DNA of 64,000 nt. Source: Drosophila miranda (taxonomy: Eukaryota > Arthropoda > Insecta > Diptera > Drosophilidae). The notes beneath the pieces are model-generated. The model was not told where the DNA came from and did no database searches. It saw only the letters and a list, made by a program, of their open reading frames with translations. Shown here in pieces: positions 34,297 through 47,559 of the stretch. A program made the position numbers and the translations under genes. Numbering within the stretch: position 1 is the first letter of the stretch; each line of letters starts with the position of its first letter. Location of the stretch: NCBI RefSeq assembly GCF_003369915.1, contig NC_046676.1, positions 13,188,001 to 13,252,000 on the forward strand. The letters are read 5' to 3'.

Positions 34297-34977
34297 CAAT
34301 ACAAGAGCAATCGAAAGAAACGAGGAAAAACCTTCAAGAAAAGGATCGAAATGCCCAAGTGACCCAGAACTTGAACGAAAAAAGTGGACAAGGGAGCCAC
34401 AGTCAATGGCTTTTCCTATGTGCAGAGGATTCGAAATGTGCTGCAACGTTTCCGGGGCATTCCCATTTTGACTTTAAGTTGTAGCTCTGTCTATATAATA
34501 TTTCTGGTAATTTTCTGGTGTTTTTCTTTTTAGACAACACCTTGGTAGTATTTCAATATATTTTACTCCAAGTTAGTATAGTTTTTCTATTTATAGTCTG
34601 AATACAGGGTATGAAATGTCGACTACATTGCTTTTTATCATTTTTCCCTAATAAACAGCGAAGGAATTTTTTCGAAAGAGCAAATTTCCCATTTGCTCTT
34701 AACAGCCATGGGAAATTATTGAGCATGTTTTCTAGCAACATGAGCCAGCAACACAATGCGATAGGAATTATTTATATTAATATCGATGGGCGCGCGGATT
34801 TTTTTAATGATTTGAACGAACTGCCGCAAGTAAAGAATAACTACATAGGTTTTTCTTAGAAAGATATTGACAATAATGACAAAATAATGGAAAAGAAAAT
34901 GTTTTGTGTGACCTAGAAAGAAGCTGTCTATATACACCTCAACTAAGTTCGTCGCTTTTAGAATTCTATATTTAACG

Positions 34978-34985
34978 TATCGATA
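34978..34985. promoter_or_regulatory. DRE site TATCGATA
   Basis: Perfect DREF-binding palindrome, 126 bp from a second copy at 35104. DRE sites mark many fly core promoters and BEAF boundaries. Confidence 0.45.
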
Positions 34986-35103
34986 TAACAGAGACACAAA
35001 TTATCGAAAAATTGTATAAGCATGCTGCGGAAACATGAGTCAAAGCATGCAAGAAATGGGCACGTTGTAGCCGAGAAATGGAAAATGGTCTCACATTTTA
35101 TAC

Positions 35104-35111
35104 TATCGATA
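35104..35111. promoter_or_regulatory. DRE site TATCGATA (second copy)
   Basis: Perfect DREF palindrome. With the copy at 34978 it lies upstream of the candidate leader exon at 35.5-36.4 kb. Confidence 0.45.
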
Positions 35112-35519
35112 AGTCACAATTAACCCATTATGAGCCAATGGGGTGTTTTTATATTCCATTAAAAATAATGAAAATTGTATTTACAAAAATAGTGGTTTTC
35201 TTTTAATTTCTAAGGAAAAATGGCATTAATCTACAAGAAGAATTTCCAATCGTTACCATTTTCCGACATTTACCTCAACTATTTAAATAGTAAACTATAT
35301 TTAAATAGCGGGGGCTTAAGTGGGCTAAGTACGATTTCCTATCGAGGCACCAAACGAAAACACAGTCAATGTAATCGCCGCCGCGCACCGTGCAACAACG
35401 AGATATTGTCGAATTTTTTTCTGAATTCAGAAAAATCCGTTGATAAACAATACAAAATTGCAAAACAACAACAAAAATAACGAAAATATATTATCAAAAA
35501 AAAAATATATATATATAGA

Positions 35520-36380
35520 TATAAAATTTTCGAACTGAACGGTGGATGGGCGCGTTTTCGTGCGAGGTACGAGTGAGACGGGAGCAGCCGAGAAAACAAG
35601 TGTATGATGATGCGGGAAATAACGGTGCATGGCATCAAGTATTAAACTAAGATTCCGGTGCAAGCGTTTTCCTGAATCGTTTTAAAAATATTCGGAAATG
35701 TTGGCCCAAAATCAATCGAAATTCGTCAAGTGAAGTGCAAAAACAGAATCGAAACCGGTTCGCCTCCGCAAAGAGCAAACCCAATAGCAAAACCAAAATC
35801 AAAGCCAGCGCAAGAATTTTTGTTGTTTGGCCAAAGTAGCGCTGCCGGCGTCGTCGTCGTCGTCGCCGTTTGGTGCGTCCGTGTGCTTGTGCGTGCGTGT
35901 GTGTGCGAGCATCTCGGGGAAAAGAAGTGAAAAAGAGAAGCAAAGTCAACGGCAAAGGAAAAGGTACGCCAAAAACAAAAGCAGAAACCTGTTCCCTGCA
36001 ACAAAAACAACGACGACGGGCTCTGCTGCCACAAAAAGTGGCACAAGTGAAAATTCCTGCCTTCTTGTTGTTGTCTTTTATTATGATTTTTTTCAATTTT
36101 TTTTGACAATCGCCAAAAGTGAAAATCAATTTGACAGAGTGCGCGCGCATAGAGAGGAAAAGGAAGAGCAAGCGAGCGAGCGAGTCCTGTTTTTTACCCA
36201 GCCCAAAAATTGGAGAACAAAAACCTGACGAAAAAATACCACTAACCACTAAGAGCAACAAAAACAAAAACAGATGTAAACCATCGGGAGACTACAACAA
36301 AAGTAAATAAATTTGAGCCGGATTCCGGGGAAATTCGGGAAAAGCAACGAAATCAAAGAGAGAGAGAGAGAGAGAGAGAG
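35520..36380 (+). other. Candidate long 5' UTR exon
   Basis: This roughly 860-bp stretch has the look of a long fly 5' leader: AAC/CAA/AAA-rich, with many short upstream frames and no conserved protein. It ends in a pure GA tract (36357-36380) directly followed by GTCAGT, an acceptable donor. Alternative donors lie nearby (GTACGC after 35961, GTAAAT after 36301). The left limit is a guess from a change in composition after an ATATATATA run. It would be the leader of a large plus-strand gene continuing right. Confidence 0.35.
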
Positions 36381-38599
36381 GTCAGTATCCTGGCAATGTC
36401 AATCATGTTTTATCATACCAAAACCGTGTGTGAAAGATTAGAAATAACGAAATGAAAGTCGAAAAGAGAGGAGAAAACACGTGAGAAAAATTCGAGTCTC
36501 CAGTCGATGGAAAGTGTAGAATTGATCATGCGGGATCAGTACGGGACTTCGAAGAAGAAGTTGGAATTAGAGGGATATGAGTACGTGTATGGGTGAGAAT
36601 CAGTTGGTGGAAAGAGCGTGGTGGAGCGAAGAAAGAATTGTAGGAGATCGAAATAATTTTGGATCGCGTAGAGCTTCAAAATGTATTTTTCTTTTGGTAA
36701 CAACAAAATGAAAAAGCATTTAACAGGTGTCTTGTGATTTCTGCATTTCCGATGCATGCCTTGTCGCTGTCCCCCTCACAGGCTCGACCTTCACCTGCAT
36801 CCGGCACCCCTGAAAAGTGAATAACAGTAGTTAACCCTTTGCCCTGACCATCGGTACTCGTAATTGCCCGCACACGGTCATGGTTACTCGATTGCGAAAC
36901 GGCCATTAGGTGGCGGTAGGCGATAGGCGGTGCACGGCCACCCCTCGCTCTCTTTTCTATGGAATTAATACAGTCATTGGAGCCATTTGCTTTTCTTTGA
37001 TTGCCGATCCGATTGGCATTTACTTTGCCCTGATTGTTGTTCTGTTTGTTTTTCCATTTAACGATTCGTATTCTTCGATTTTTCTTTTGCTTGTTCTCGA
37101 GTGTTACTTTTCTCCTGTTTCTTCTTTTGTTTTCACACCTTGTTTTGCTTTTGTTGGTTCTTGTTCTGGAACTTTTCTCCTGCTTTGTTCTTTTCCTTCT
37201 GCAGTATTCCTTGCAATCAATTAATATTTACTTAAAGCGTTGATACCTACATATTCTTATTGATTCTTATCATTTTCCCCTCCAGAGGTGATTTTTTCGG
37301 AATTCCGAAACTCTTACTGTTTTCCTTTTCTATTTATTCTTCTTCCCCTTATCGCATCGTTTTATGGTCCCGCTATTGACCTTCCACTCTCGAGTGTTTC
37401 TTTTGTGGTTTGATTTGGGAATTGCACGCATTCCGCACGCCGCCTCTCCCTCTCTTTCTTCCCCTCTCTATTACACAAATGCACAAATTCTGTCGAGGGC
37501 CGGGGAGGAGGGTTATCTTTAGTGTTGCTTTTGCTGAACTTAGTCATGACGTGACTGGTTCTTGTTTTAGCGCATGCCATGGCTATTATATTCGTTGTTG
37601 TTGTTGCTGTTGTTGCTGTTGCTTTTGTTGTTACACAAGCGTAACAATAAAATTTTAAACTGGTACCGCCACGAAATAGTTGAAACTTTTTATATGTGCT
37701 GTTACAATCGTGCTTTATCTGATAGTCACTCGCTTGCGGCACGTAACGTCGCTCTCCAATGGAGCTTTTCTCGTTTTTTTTTGTTTTGGTGCGGCTCTGT
37801 GTGGAGGGATAGAGGGGCAGGCACGTAGAGATCTCTGAGATCAGAGCTAGATCGGCTGAGGCGGCTGGGCGGCTGGATGGATGTGTAATTTTTTCAACAA
37901 GTTTTGATATGATGCGATATACTGGCCGTACAGTGGGGCCAAATAGTGCATTTACAAATGGAAAACTCGTAAGTTTTTTCCGCTCTTCTTCATAAAGAAA
38001 ATACTATCCAAAATACTGTCTTTGATGGTAACAAATATTCTTTAAATCTTTAATCTTTAGCTTTAGTCCTCTGCCTGATAGCTGATCCACCTACAATACG
38101 GTCTCAGTGTACTCTCTTGGAGCTCAACCTTAGTGCGTGATATATCAACGGTTTTTGTTTTCGTTTTCTGTTGTTTCATTTCAACCGAAAACAATTTACA
38201 ACTTTTCTGTTTGAGATATTGTATCGCCAGAAAAGTGATTTTGGCCAGCATTTCAACCAATTTGCATAAATTACGAGAATTCGATTCATTTAAATGGCCC
38301 AAATTCGAAAGATTCGACTTTTATGGTCACCCAGTGAGCCACAAGCAATTTTTGATTCATTTAATGAGCCCAAAAGTTGGTAGTTTTTTCCTCTCCCTCT
38401 GCAGATCCGTGGGGGCGTAGATCTGAGATTTTGTGGCAATTTTCGGTAGCTATTTTTGGGGTCAATTAAATGGCGAATGGATCGTATCAGAGAGGGAAAG
38501 ATGGAGAGGAGTGGTCGCTTAAGCTCTAAAAGTAGATCTAGGACATGAAATATTGGCCATTGCCTTCCAGCCCGGGCACAGGGCCCACCCACCACTCAC
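36381..38599. other. Non-coding, possible intron
   Basis: No supported gene. Pyrimidine-rich (T/TTC) sequence dominates 37000-37350; a GTTGTT-type run at about 37590-37630 follows. One short exon-like segment at 36782-36820 is described under findings. Confidence 0.4.
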
Positions 38600-38636
38600 C
38601 CGTAGAGTCCCGTCGTTCCAGCAGTTTCTCAACAAA
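38600..38636 (-). other. Candidate 37-nt exon on the minus strand
   Basis: On the minus strand a pyrimidine tract ending CTCTTCGCTAG is followed by 37 nt and then the donor GTGAGT (38599-38594). In one frame the exon reads FVEKLLERRDST plus one base, with CTG CTG leucines as in real fly coding sequence. A second frame is also open; the third has a stop. I do not recognise the peptide, and no neighbouring minus-strand exon is evident. Confidence 0.3.
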
Positions 38637-41267
38637 CTAGCGAAGAGAGCGAAAAGAAAAAGTGGGTAACAAACGAAGAATACACAAAAAAAAAGGGAGA
38701 TGGTAGGCTCGGGAAAGAGGAAAGCGAGCAACAAAGAAATATTACCAGCACAAAACGACAAAAAACAAGGAAAATCGATTTAAACAGATGATTTGCCATT
38801 CACCCCCTCGCACATTCCTCCGCAACGGGCCACCCTGCCTGTGGCCCCTCGTTATGTATCCCTGTCCCTCTCCCCGTCCCAGGCCCCAGTTTTAGTCCAG
38901 TCCCAGGGCCTAATATTTTACAGGCTGTTAAGATGTCGTCTGCACGGTGTTGTCGGAGAGCGAGAGAGACTGAGGCGGCTGCTATTCCGCTGATTGCTGC
39001 TCATCGAAGGACATGGTACAGTGGAGCGCCCCGCAACGGAACGCGATGGAGTGTGGTGATTGTCGATTGAATGTGGACTATCTAACAGAACAGAATCACT
39101 CGATGGAATGATTATAAATGGTCTAGTTTCACATTCTGATTGTATCATTATTATAATGAAATCATGGCAAAGATTTCACTCGTTGGAAAATAATTACATT
39201 TTTATATATGAGATAGGTGTACCCTCTTTTCCTTTTGAAGGTGTAACCACTGTAACTGTAATGCCCCTCACGCGTCCTTGCTCTCTCTCTCTCTCTCCCT
39301 TGGAAACTCTTCTTCCTCCCTGCTCCTGCTCCTTCTCTTTGCTCTTGTTGTTTTGTTTTTTTCTTTTCTTTCTCTCATTTTTCTTGTGCCAAAATTCTCG
39401 TTGAACTTTTGAAGCCACACAACACACAACAGCTGTTCGTACGGCCCGGGCAGACAAGACTCTCTCTCTCTCCCTCCCTCTCTCTCTCTCTCTCTCTCTT
39501 GGGTAGTCTCTCTTTTGGTGGCTGGCTGGTGTTTGTCCTGTCATTAACACCAGCAGCCATTGCAGAGTCGGCAGCGACTGATGCGGATTTAATGAGCAAA
39601 TGATTAGCATTTTTACATTTACCTTCCCACACCCACACACACACACAGCTCTTTCTCTTTCTATATGTGGCTGATCCTTTAAGTGCTTTCTCTCTTTGGC
39701 TTGTTTCCTCCTCCACCACCACCACCGGAGGAGGATTTTTTCCCTGGCAGAAGTTAATAGTTGAACAGAAATCTCTCCCGTCTTCGCTCTTTTGTCTGTC
39801 ATTGCCCTGATAAGGGAAGGGAGAAGGTGATAAACGGGAAACAGGGACCGCAGTGGGACACGTGCCGCTTCAGGGGGATGGAGCTGGTCCTGGACCTGGA
39901 CATGGCCTGCCATAGAGTCCATGAGTCCCAGGCTTAAGCGTGTCCGTATTAATGATCCGATCCACACCCCCACCCACACCCACAGATTTATGGCGAACCA
40001 GATTAAAGGCAACAGAAAAAGTAAAAGAGAAAGAAATGGGGGAAAAAAGTGAAAATAGTTTACTTTACTTTATCCCTTTCAGGGGAGGGAAGGAAACTGG
40101 CACTGATAGAATACCATATATATTTCAAAATGTTCCTTAATGGTCCTCTGCTCCTCTGCCCCCCTGCTCTTTGTCATGAGAATGTAGATGAGAATACTTT
40201 CCCAATGAAAAATGAGTGGAAATGTGGAAGATTCCCATTCTGGTTCGATCTTTTAGCAGGTCACAACAATGAGAGGACCTGCACCACATCCTGCCCCATC
40301 CCGCTGCGACCCCTCCCCACCTGACCCTTCCGTCCTGCCCCTGTGATTTTCCTGCATAATGCAATTAAAAGAGAACACAGCGAAAGTACAGCAGAAAAAC
40401 GATGTCCACAAAGACGGGGAAAAAAGCAAAACAAAAAATCAATAAGAGAATGTGGAATATGGAAAAAAGAGAGAACACAACCTGCCACTACAACAACAAC
40501 AACAGAAGGGCGGCGGGGGGGAGTGGCAGTGGCAAGGAAAATCAATCTGGCCCAAGGATTCCACTCGTTCAGTAGATATATAGTATATACGCATATATAA
40601 TGCAAATGGGAGTATGATAAATGCGGGCGCCCCCTCCCCCCCACCCCCATTTGTGTCCCCAAATGCCAAGCCAAATGCAAAACATTCTACCAGTGTGGAA
40701 ACAGGTGTACAATGTACACACAGTACATACATATGCACAAAGAGTGTGTCCACACAGTGTTATTTGGGTGGAAAAGTGCTCTCTTTGAATAATTCATCAA
40801 AAGGGACTTATGTTTTCGATAGAGATTTGTGCTTTGTGCAACGACAGGATATCTGTGTCAGGATTAGAGGGAAATCGTGGACGCACAAGAACGATTGCAT
40901 GCCATTTGCTTAAAGGTGTGCCCATCGCTCGACGCACAAGAGAATGCCCAATAATTGCGATAAAACAACATACATTGCGTGTGCATGATAAGGATTTTCC
41001 TTCAAAAAGATTACCCCCCGCTGTCGGACGATATAAAGAGATTTCCCTTGTTCTAAAATCGTTCAAACAATCAGATGATGGGACCATATTTTCATTTGAA
41101 GTTATCTGAGAGAGTCAACCAGAACCAAAAGCCGACAGCCCACAACAAATAGTCGTAAATCGCGGTTTCTAATTAAGGTTTTTTTTTGTTGTATTTTTTT
41201 TTTGTAAAAAGCCGCCCGTGTTTCTGTGGGAGGGAGGAGGCCTCTGCTGGGAAATGGGAAGAGGTAA

Positions 41268-41270
<3 letters not shown>

Positions 41271-41301
<31 letters not shown>
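41271..41301 (+). repeat. (TG)n microsatellite
   Basis: About 15 uninterrupted TG units, the longest dinucleotide run of this type in the window. Confidence 0.9.
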
Positions 41302-41303
<2 letters not shown>

Positions 41304-44300
41304 GCCAAATGGAAATGGAAAATGTCAATAGTAATTTCAATAAACCCAATTATTTTGTTGTTTATCCACTTATTGGATGAAACCAGGATGACGGCTAAAT
41401 AAACGAATCGAATGAATCAATCGGTTCAATGGGCATTTATTCCCTTGTTTTTTGTCTGTTTTTCATTATATTTTATTATACATTGTTCCAAATAAGATAA
41501 TGGTTTGCTCGTGTTTCTTTTACTATCTGCAAATAAGAGACTTTAAAGTACTTCCCCCCAGCAAAGCGATGATTCAATGGGAGGAAATCTCTTATCGCTG
41601 TGGAGCACTGCCTTGGCTCGCATTTCCACATTATGAAAACATATTGTTTCATTCGCTTGATAAATCCGCAAAAAACATCCACAAACATCCACGCGAACTT
41701 CCTCTGCGGTTCTCGGAGAGGAGTTCAAGGTTAAACGCGTTCGCGGGGGGCTAAGATTGTTTTATCGACATCAGAGCCTCTCTCCCTCTCTCTGTTTATC
41801 ACTCAAAAATTCTATGGAAATGTGTATTTTGCTTGTGCATAAATTGTGGAACTTGCCGCTGCTGTGGCACTTACTTTGATGTGTGTTTTCTAATGGAATT
41901 TGAAACAAACAAAATGGCATATCAGATTTTATGCATGGAGAGTGTGGAGGGGAGTCCTGGACTATCATTTCTAGTTCTTCGGATAAAGATCTAACGAGCC
42001 GATTGTACCTGAAAGCCGTTTCAAGGGCCTAAAGTCCATGCAATTCCAGTAGCGTGAATAATACTCGGCAGATTATATCATTTCTTGTTGTATTTTATTC
42101 TGATTTTATTGTAAATACTCGTACCTCTCCCCTTGGCCCTACAGCAAGGTCGAACCTTCGTCAAACTTGAGAGATTTCTCTAAAAATATGAGCACAATTA
42201 TAGCCACATTAAATGGCCATTACAATTATGGCTATAACAAAAGCAGGGGCAAAAGTTGATTGCCATTCAAGAGGCAGGGCCAGGGGCAGGGGCAGGAGCA
42301 GGGGGCAAAATGGTCTTCAATGGAAGGTAAATCATCAGAAGCAGGAGTTTTCCTGCCTTGGCACGACATTCATGGTTTCAGGGACACCCAGGGAATCCCC
42401 ACAGAAGCGAAGACCGTGCCAAAGTTCACAGAGTGCCTGACGAGGGGGAGCCCCTTTTTAAGGGGGCTTTGGGCCAGCTGAAGAAAGTTAAATCACGAAG
42501 AAAGTTACGATAGAACTTTCTCAGCTGTGAATTCAATTAAAGTTTCGTTCGCTCAAAGCCAAAATCCAGTTAATTTGCAAATAATTTCCACAATCCAATT
42601 AAAACGTATAGCCCCCCCCCTCCCCCCACCTACCCTTTCTGTGGAAGGGGAATTATGATAAATATCCCCATGAGCGAATCCCACAAAAAAATAGGGGAAT
42701 AAAAAACCGCAAAACAAAACAAATTTCTTTAATCGGAACTTCTTCCTCTCTCCTCTCTCCTCTCCCCACCCCTCTCATTGTATCTTCTCTCCTCGCATCT
42801 TCTCCGTTTCCGACAAAAACAAAAAGTAGACAAAAAAACACTTCATAGTTTTATTTCCGCTTCTTGAATGCAACTAAATTACGCTAATTGCCGCCGTCCA
42901 AGTGCAAAAAGAAGACGACGTAAAAGCGTAATGAAAATAACGAATAAAACAAAGCGAAACAGCTATGAAAAGTGCAGGAGCAAAAACAAAATCTCACTGA
43001 AGAAAACCACAAAAAAGTAGAAGTGCTGCCGACCATGAAGATACCCCGCCAACACGGTGGTTCGTTGTAGTCGTTCACTTATGGGAAATTCATACAGCGA
43101 ATCAACGAGTCATTCGACGAAGCATCTTGAATGCTTCTGAACGGAATCTTGAGTTATGTTCCGTAGAACCGGGGGCTTCTGTCTCATGCTAGAGACTTAA
43201 GATCTCTTTGTGGATCCACAAATAAGTTCTTTAGTCTCTGGATGACAGTCCAATTGGAACTGGAATGCGATGCGTAGGGAATGTACATTCAGGTGTCGTG
43301 ACGACTCTCCATCTCCGTTCGAAGAGTGATAGAACACACACGCTATGCCACGTATGCCAGCACCGTTCCAGGGCTTCCATCACATGATCTTCTCTTTCAC
43401 TTCTCTCTTTTTTCCATGGTCGAAGAACATACAACCTTCTGCCGATTCGCGGGAGTCCTTCCTCCTCCCCATTACCCATGTCTCTCCCTCCGAGTCTCTC
43501 AAATACGATCCTTGCCACGAGGTCTCACCAGTTCTTGGTCTTTCCATTCCTTCCATTCGGTCTCTCTTTCTTTCCATTTGAGCTCTCGCTCTTCTCCCTA
43601 TTAGGGCCTTGTGAGGTTTTTTGATCGAGGAAAGAGCCAGAGAGAGTCCTAATACACCCTTGCCAGGCCAGGTTCGATTGAAGGGTATAAAAAGTGACTC
43701 TTTTTCATATTCAAAGAGAATTCGTGTGGAAATAGTGATGTAAAAACGAAACTATAAATTATGTAAAGCTTTTCGCGACGATATTTCCAGCGCAGAAACT
43801 TTTGTTTAGAAAGTGCTGCCACAGCAAAAAGAAAAAAAAAACAAAAAAACTGCACTTTAATGGCAGCAAAAACAAAAGCATCAAAGGCCAGAAATTAAAT
43901 GAAATTAAGTGGAAATAAAGTGGAAATCAAATAGAAATCAATGGGACACAAAACGAAAGTGTGGAATGTTTTGGGGCTTGGTCTCTGGGCATGTCTTTGG
44001 CAGAGCACCTATCGGTGGCATTAATAAGCAATTTGTAATGACAGCCAGGCGGTAGGAGGGGTAAGAAATTGGCTTAAATATTTTATAAGCCGAGCGGCAT
44101 TTGTCAAAAGTATTTAGCACAGCGAACAGAAAAAAAACAGAGTACAGCAAAAGAACCTCATTAACACTTGACAACGGGTTTTTGTTTTTTTTTGGGTACT
44201 TCAAGATAAAAAAAAGCGCCTTCTCTGTTCTTAAAATTTTATTTATTATCTATGTAGAACCTGGAAATGAAGGGCGCGCAATCCCCCACTTCCCAATCCG

Positions 44301-47300
44301 TCAGGCAATCAATCAATCAATGTAGCGATCAAGAGCCATCAGTCAGTGATGGAGCCTCAAAAGAAACTCAAAGAAAAACTCAAAGAAATGTAATTTAAAC
44401 GTGGGGACAGACCGGGGACAGGGCGCTTCCGTGTTCTCTTCTCTTTGAGGCTTCTCGCGCGTCGGAGATTGGAAACCCGTTTGATGCCACAGCCAGCCCA
44501 TGTGGCAAAGGTAGTAATCATGAAGAAAAATACGTTAATAGAATGTTAACGGGTCGGCCATGGAGGGATGGCATAAGGCTGAAACCCCAGAAGGGCGTGG
44601 CATATAGCCAGGCGGAAGACAGGTAACAACAGCAACAACTATGGCAACAGTTAGGCAACAGATAGACAATCTCTGGGAGCCACAGCGCTACAGTTGTTGG
44701 GTAACTGTAATCAATCAGAGCGGGGCCAGGCCCAGGGCCAGTCCGAGGGGCGGGCGGGATGCCAGTGCCAGCCAAGAACTAGGAGGCTTAATTAACTGCA
44801 AAATTCAAGCAACAAATTGTGTAATATTTAAGGCTACAGACGCCTCGGTATTCCACTGTCGGCATAATCTTTTTTTTTTTAATGGGAATCGTTATATTTT
44901 TAACGCTTTTTCTTTCGCTTCTACAGTATTTCGTCAGAAGAAACCGATTGAGCTTTATTCCTTAAACACGAGGCTGGAAATTAACACTAAACACACATAC
45001 ATACATACATATTTTCCAATGCGAGATCTTCTTATTGAAAAAAACAAAAGCAATGCAAATACGAGAGCAATAGAGACACACATTCGAAGCGAGCTGCAAA
45101 AAAGGGGTCTGCAAATGAGCAATAAACCGCAAGCGAGGTGTTTGTGGGTGAGAGAGCGAGACAAAGAGTTTATCTCTATGCAGAGCTTTACCTCGCGACC
45201 GCAAGCACACACGAACACGCATACATCCATACGCAACGACACTTCGGGCATCGCAGCCTGTGATCGAGTGAAAAAGAAGAAAAAGAAAAAATTCTGCCTG
45301 CGTGTTCCTTGCGTGTTTGTTTTTGTGTATTTAGGAATATTTTCGAGCTCTGCCAGAAGGAATTCCTTGTGAATTCTTGTGTGTTCTCTCGCGGCCAGTT
45401 GCTGTCAAACCTCTTATTGGAATGAACCCCACAAATATGGACAAAATACTATTTACTTCGATTCGGTTCAAAATCATTTGGCAGCTCATTTAACAATTTA
45501 CACAAATGGGAATCCATTGCCATTCCCATGGACAATTTTCGACTTGTAATCGATTTCCATAAGCCTCCCCGTGGGAGGGGTAATGTATCCATCCACCCCA
45601 TAGATACATCCATATATTCTTTCATATAGAAGATTCGCATTTGTTGTTGAATATTTTCGCATTAAAATGCAAATCACGTCAATTTGAGGAGCAGGAGCGC
45701 CATACATACTCCCTCGTAGTCTCGTTTATGGCCAGCAACAAGAGATACACATTAAGATACAAGATACGCAGATACGCGAACACACACACATTTGTCGGAT
45801 ACATGTGGGTGTCTCCATACGAGTGTATGTGTGTGTTGAGGAGGGAAAAAAATGAGTATGCTGATTATGCGAGTGGACAAAAGGCGTGGCTCTTGTACTA
45901 AGAAGGAAAACATCCTGTTTGGCATACAGAATAAATATGTACATTGATTCCCACACCCAATAAGCAAAAACAGAGCTCAAATCTAACAAATACAGGCATT
46001 CGGAAATTCCTATAAATTAGTCACCACTGTGACTGTGACTGTGACTACGTATTCGCTTTAAACGGAAGCAATAAACGCATTTATGTGCTTTAGATACAAG
46101 CAATTTTTAGCTTATTTATTGATCGATAAGGCGACCATACAATACAGTACTTCCCCAAGAAAAAAATATCAACAAGAAAGGAGACGGAAAGAACCTCCAG
46201 TCAAACAAGAGGCGCCACAGGGGGGCGGGGTTCCCTTTAAAAGGGGCTTTGCTGCCCAGAGATTGTCGTCGGATTTCTATTATCATTTCGAGTGCACTTG
46301 TATGTGCATATTTTTAAATATTTATGTATGCATGTGTTCATGTAAATATTTTCCGAAAGAAGAGTCTTTAAAGGTTCTTTTTCCAACGAAATTACAGAAT
46401 ATGCATACGTAAACATACGTATGCGTACCTTTACTTCAAAGGAAACTGAAATGTAAGCAAATTAATGCCATATTTTGAAACAAATTTCGAGTGAAAAGCA
46501 CACCTCCCCAAAGGTGGTCCTCCACACAAAATGCTACCAAATGTGCTGCTAAACTGTTGGCCAGCCAACAGACTCACGTTGTTTGTAATGTGATGCCCAA
46601 AACAGCATGGAAGCCTCAACTCCATGTCCAATTTGATGGCCTGTCCCAAGATTTTTGGCCATTTCATCGATTTTATTGTAGGCGGCCAAACAACAGGCGG
46701 TTTTGTATCGGATTTTTGGACTTTTGTGAGTTGCCAAATCAAAACAATGTTTTCATAAATAATTATGATGGATAATTGATGGACAGACAGATGATGTGAC
46801 GATGCGACCCAGACAGGTGGATGAGTGCCACAAATGGAGGGTCACACAAAAATGTAATCAAAACAATTAACACGAAAAATGGTCTTTGGCCACGAAAATG
46901 CGAAGAAATATCTGGCTGGCTGGTCGGTCAACTTTCCTTAAAGGTTCCCCTGTAACCGGCAACCGGTTTTTTGGTGGCAACAAATTTCAACTGGTTCGAG
47001 TCTGGGCCAACACATTCTTTCTCTTCTTTCTGTCTCTTTCTCGTATTTCGCTTAGCGCCAACGTTACGTGTCCGTTAGCACTCAATAACAATTTTCTTTT
47101 GGGCGTCAAATGTTTCAATTCTGCTCCCCGAAATCCAATTCAATTTTCGGCAAAAGAAAGTTGAATGAACCTTCTCCCCCTCCTCCCCCTCCCCCTCCAC
47201 AAGAAGAAGGTCGTTGCGAATGCACTAAACATTTTTGAGGCCACCCTAAGAAATTGTTTACTTATATTTGATTTGCTCTTTTCTTGTTTTGCTTCTTCTT

Positions 47301-47559
47301 TTCTTTCAATTAATTGAATCAATGTCAATCAGTGGGAATGTTGAATGGAAATTGTGATTGTGATTGTGATTGGGTTCAATCAAGATAAATGTTTGCCAAT
47401 TCCAAGTTTTGTTTTGGCTTGAATAATTTATGTGGGAATTTCGATTGCTGTTGTCTCTCTCTCTCTCTGTCTCTTTGGTTTTGTAGGGAGGTTAAAGGGG
47501 AATATACATATTCGTAGTAATATTTATGGGTAAAAGAGATCAAATATGTGTACACTCCA

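Larger units (their letters stand above)
34297..35499. other. AT-rich stretch with two DRE sites
   Basis: No supported gene. Two perfect TATCGATA sites lie at 34978 and 35104, a few hundred bases left of the leader-like sequence at 35.5 kb. Sequence around 34540-34640 resembles decayed repeat DNA. Confidence 0.4.

Noticed and set aside
35647..36267. 206-codon minus-strand open frame opposite the leader-like region
   Set aside because: Low-complexity L/F/R-rich translation of an AAC-rich leader sequence; no family signature.
39194..40012. 272-codon minus-strand open frame
   Set aside because: It consists largely of Arg-Glu repeats translated from CT microsatellites, with no conserved motif.
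46991..47004. GGTTCGAGTCTGGG resembles a tRNA T-loop
   Set aside because: No A box upstream at a usable distance and no acceptor stem pairing.
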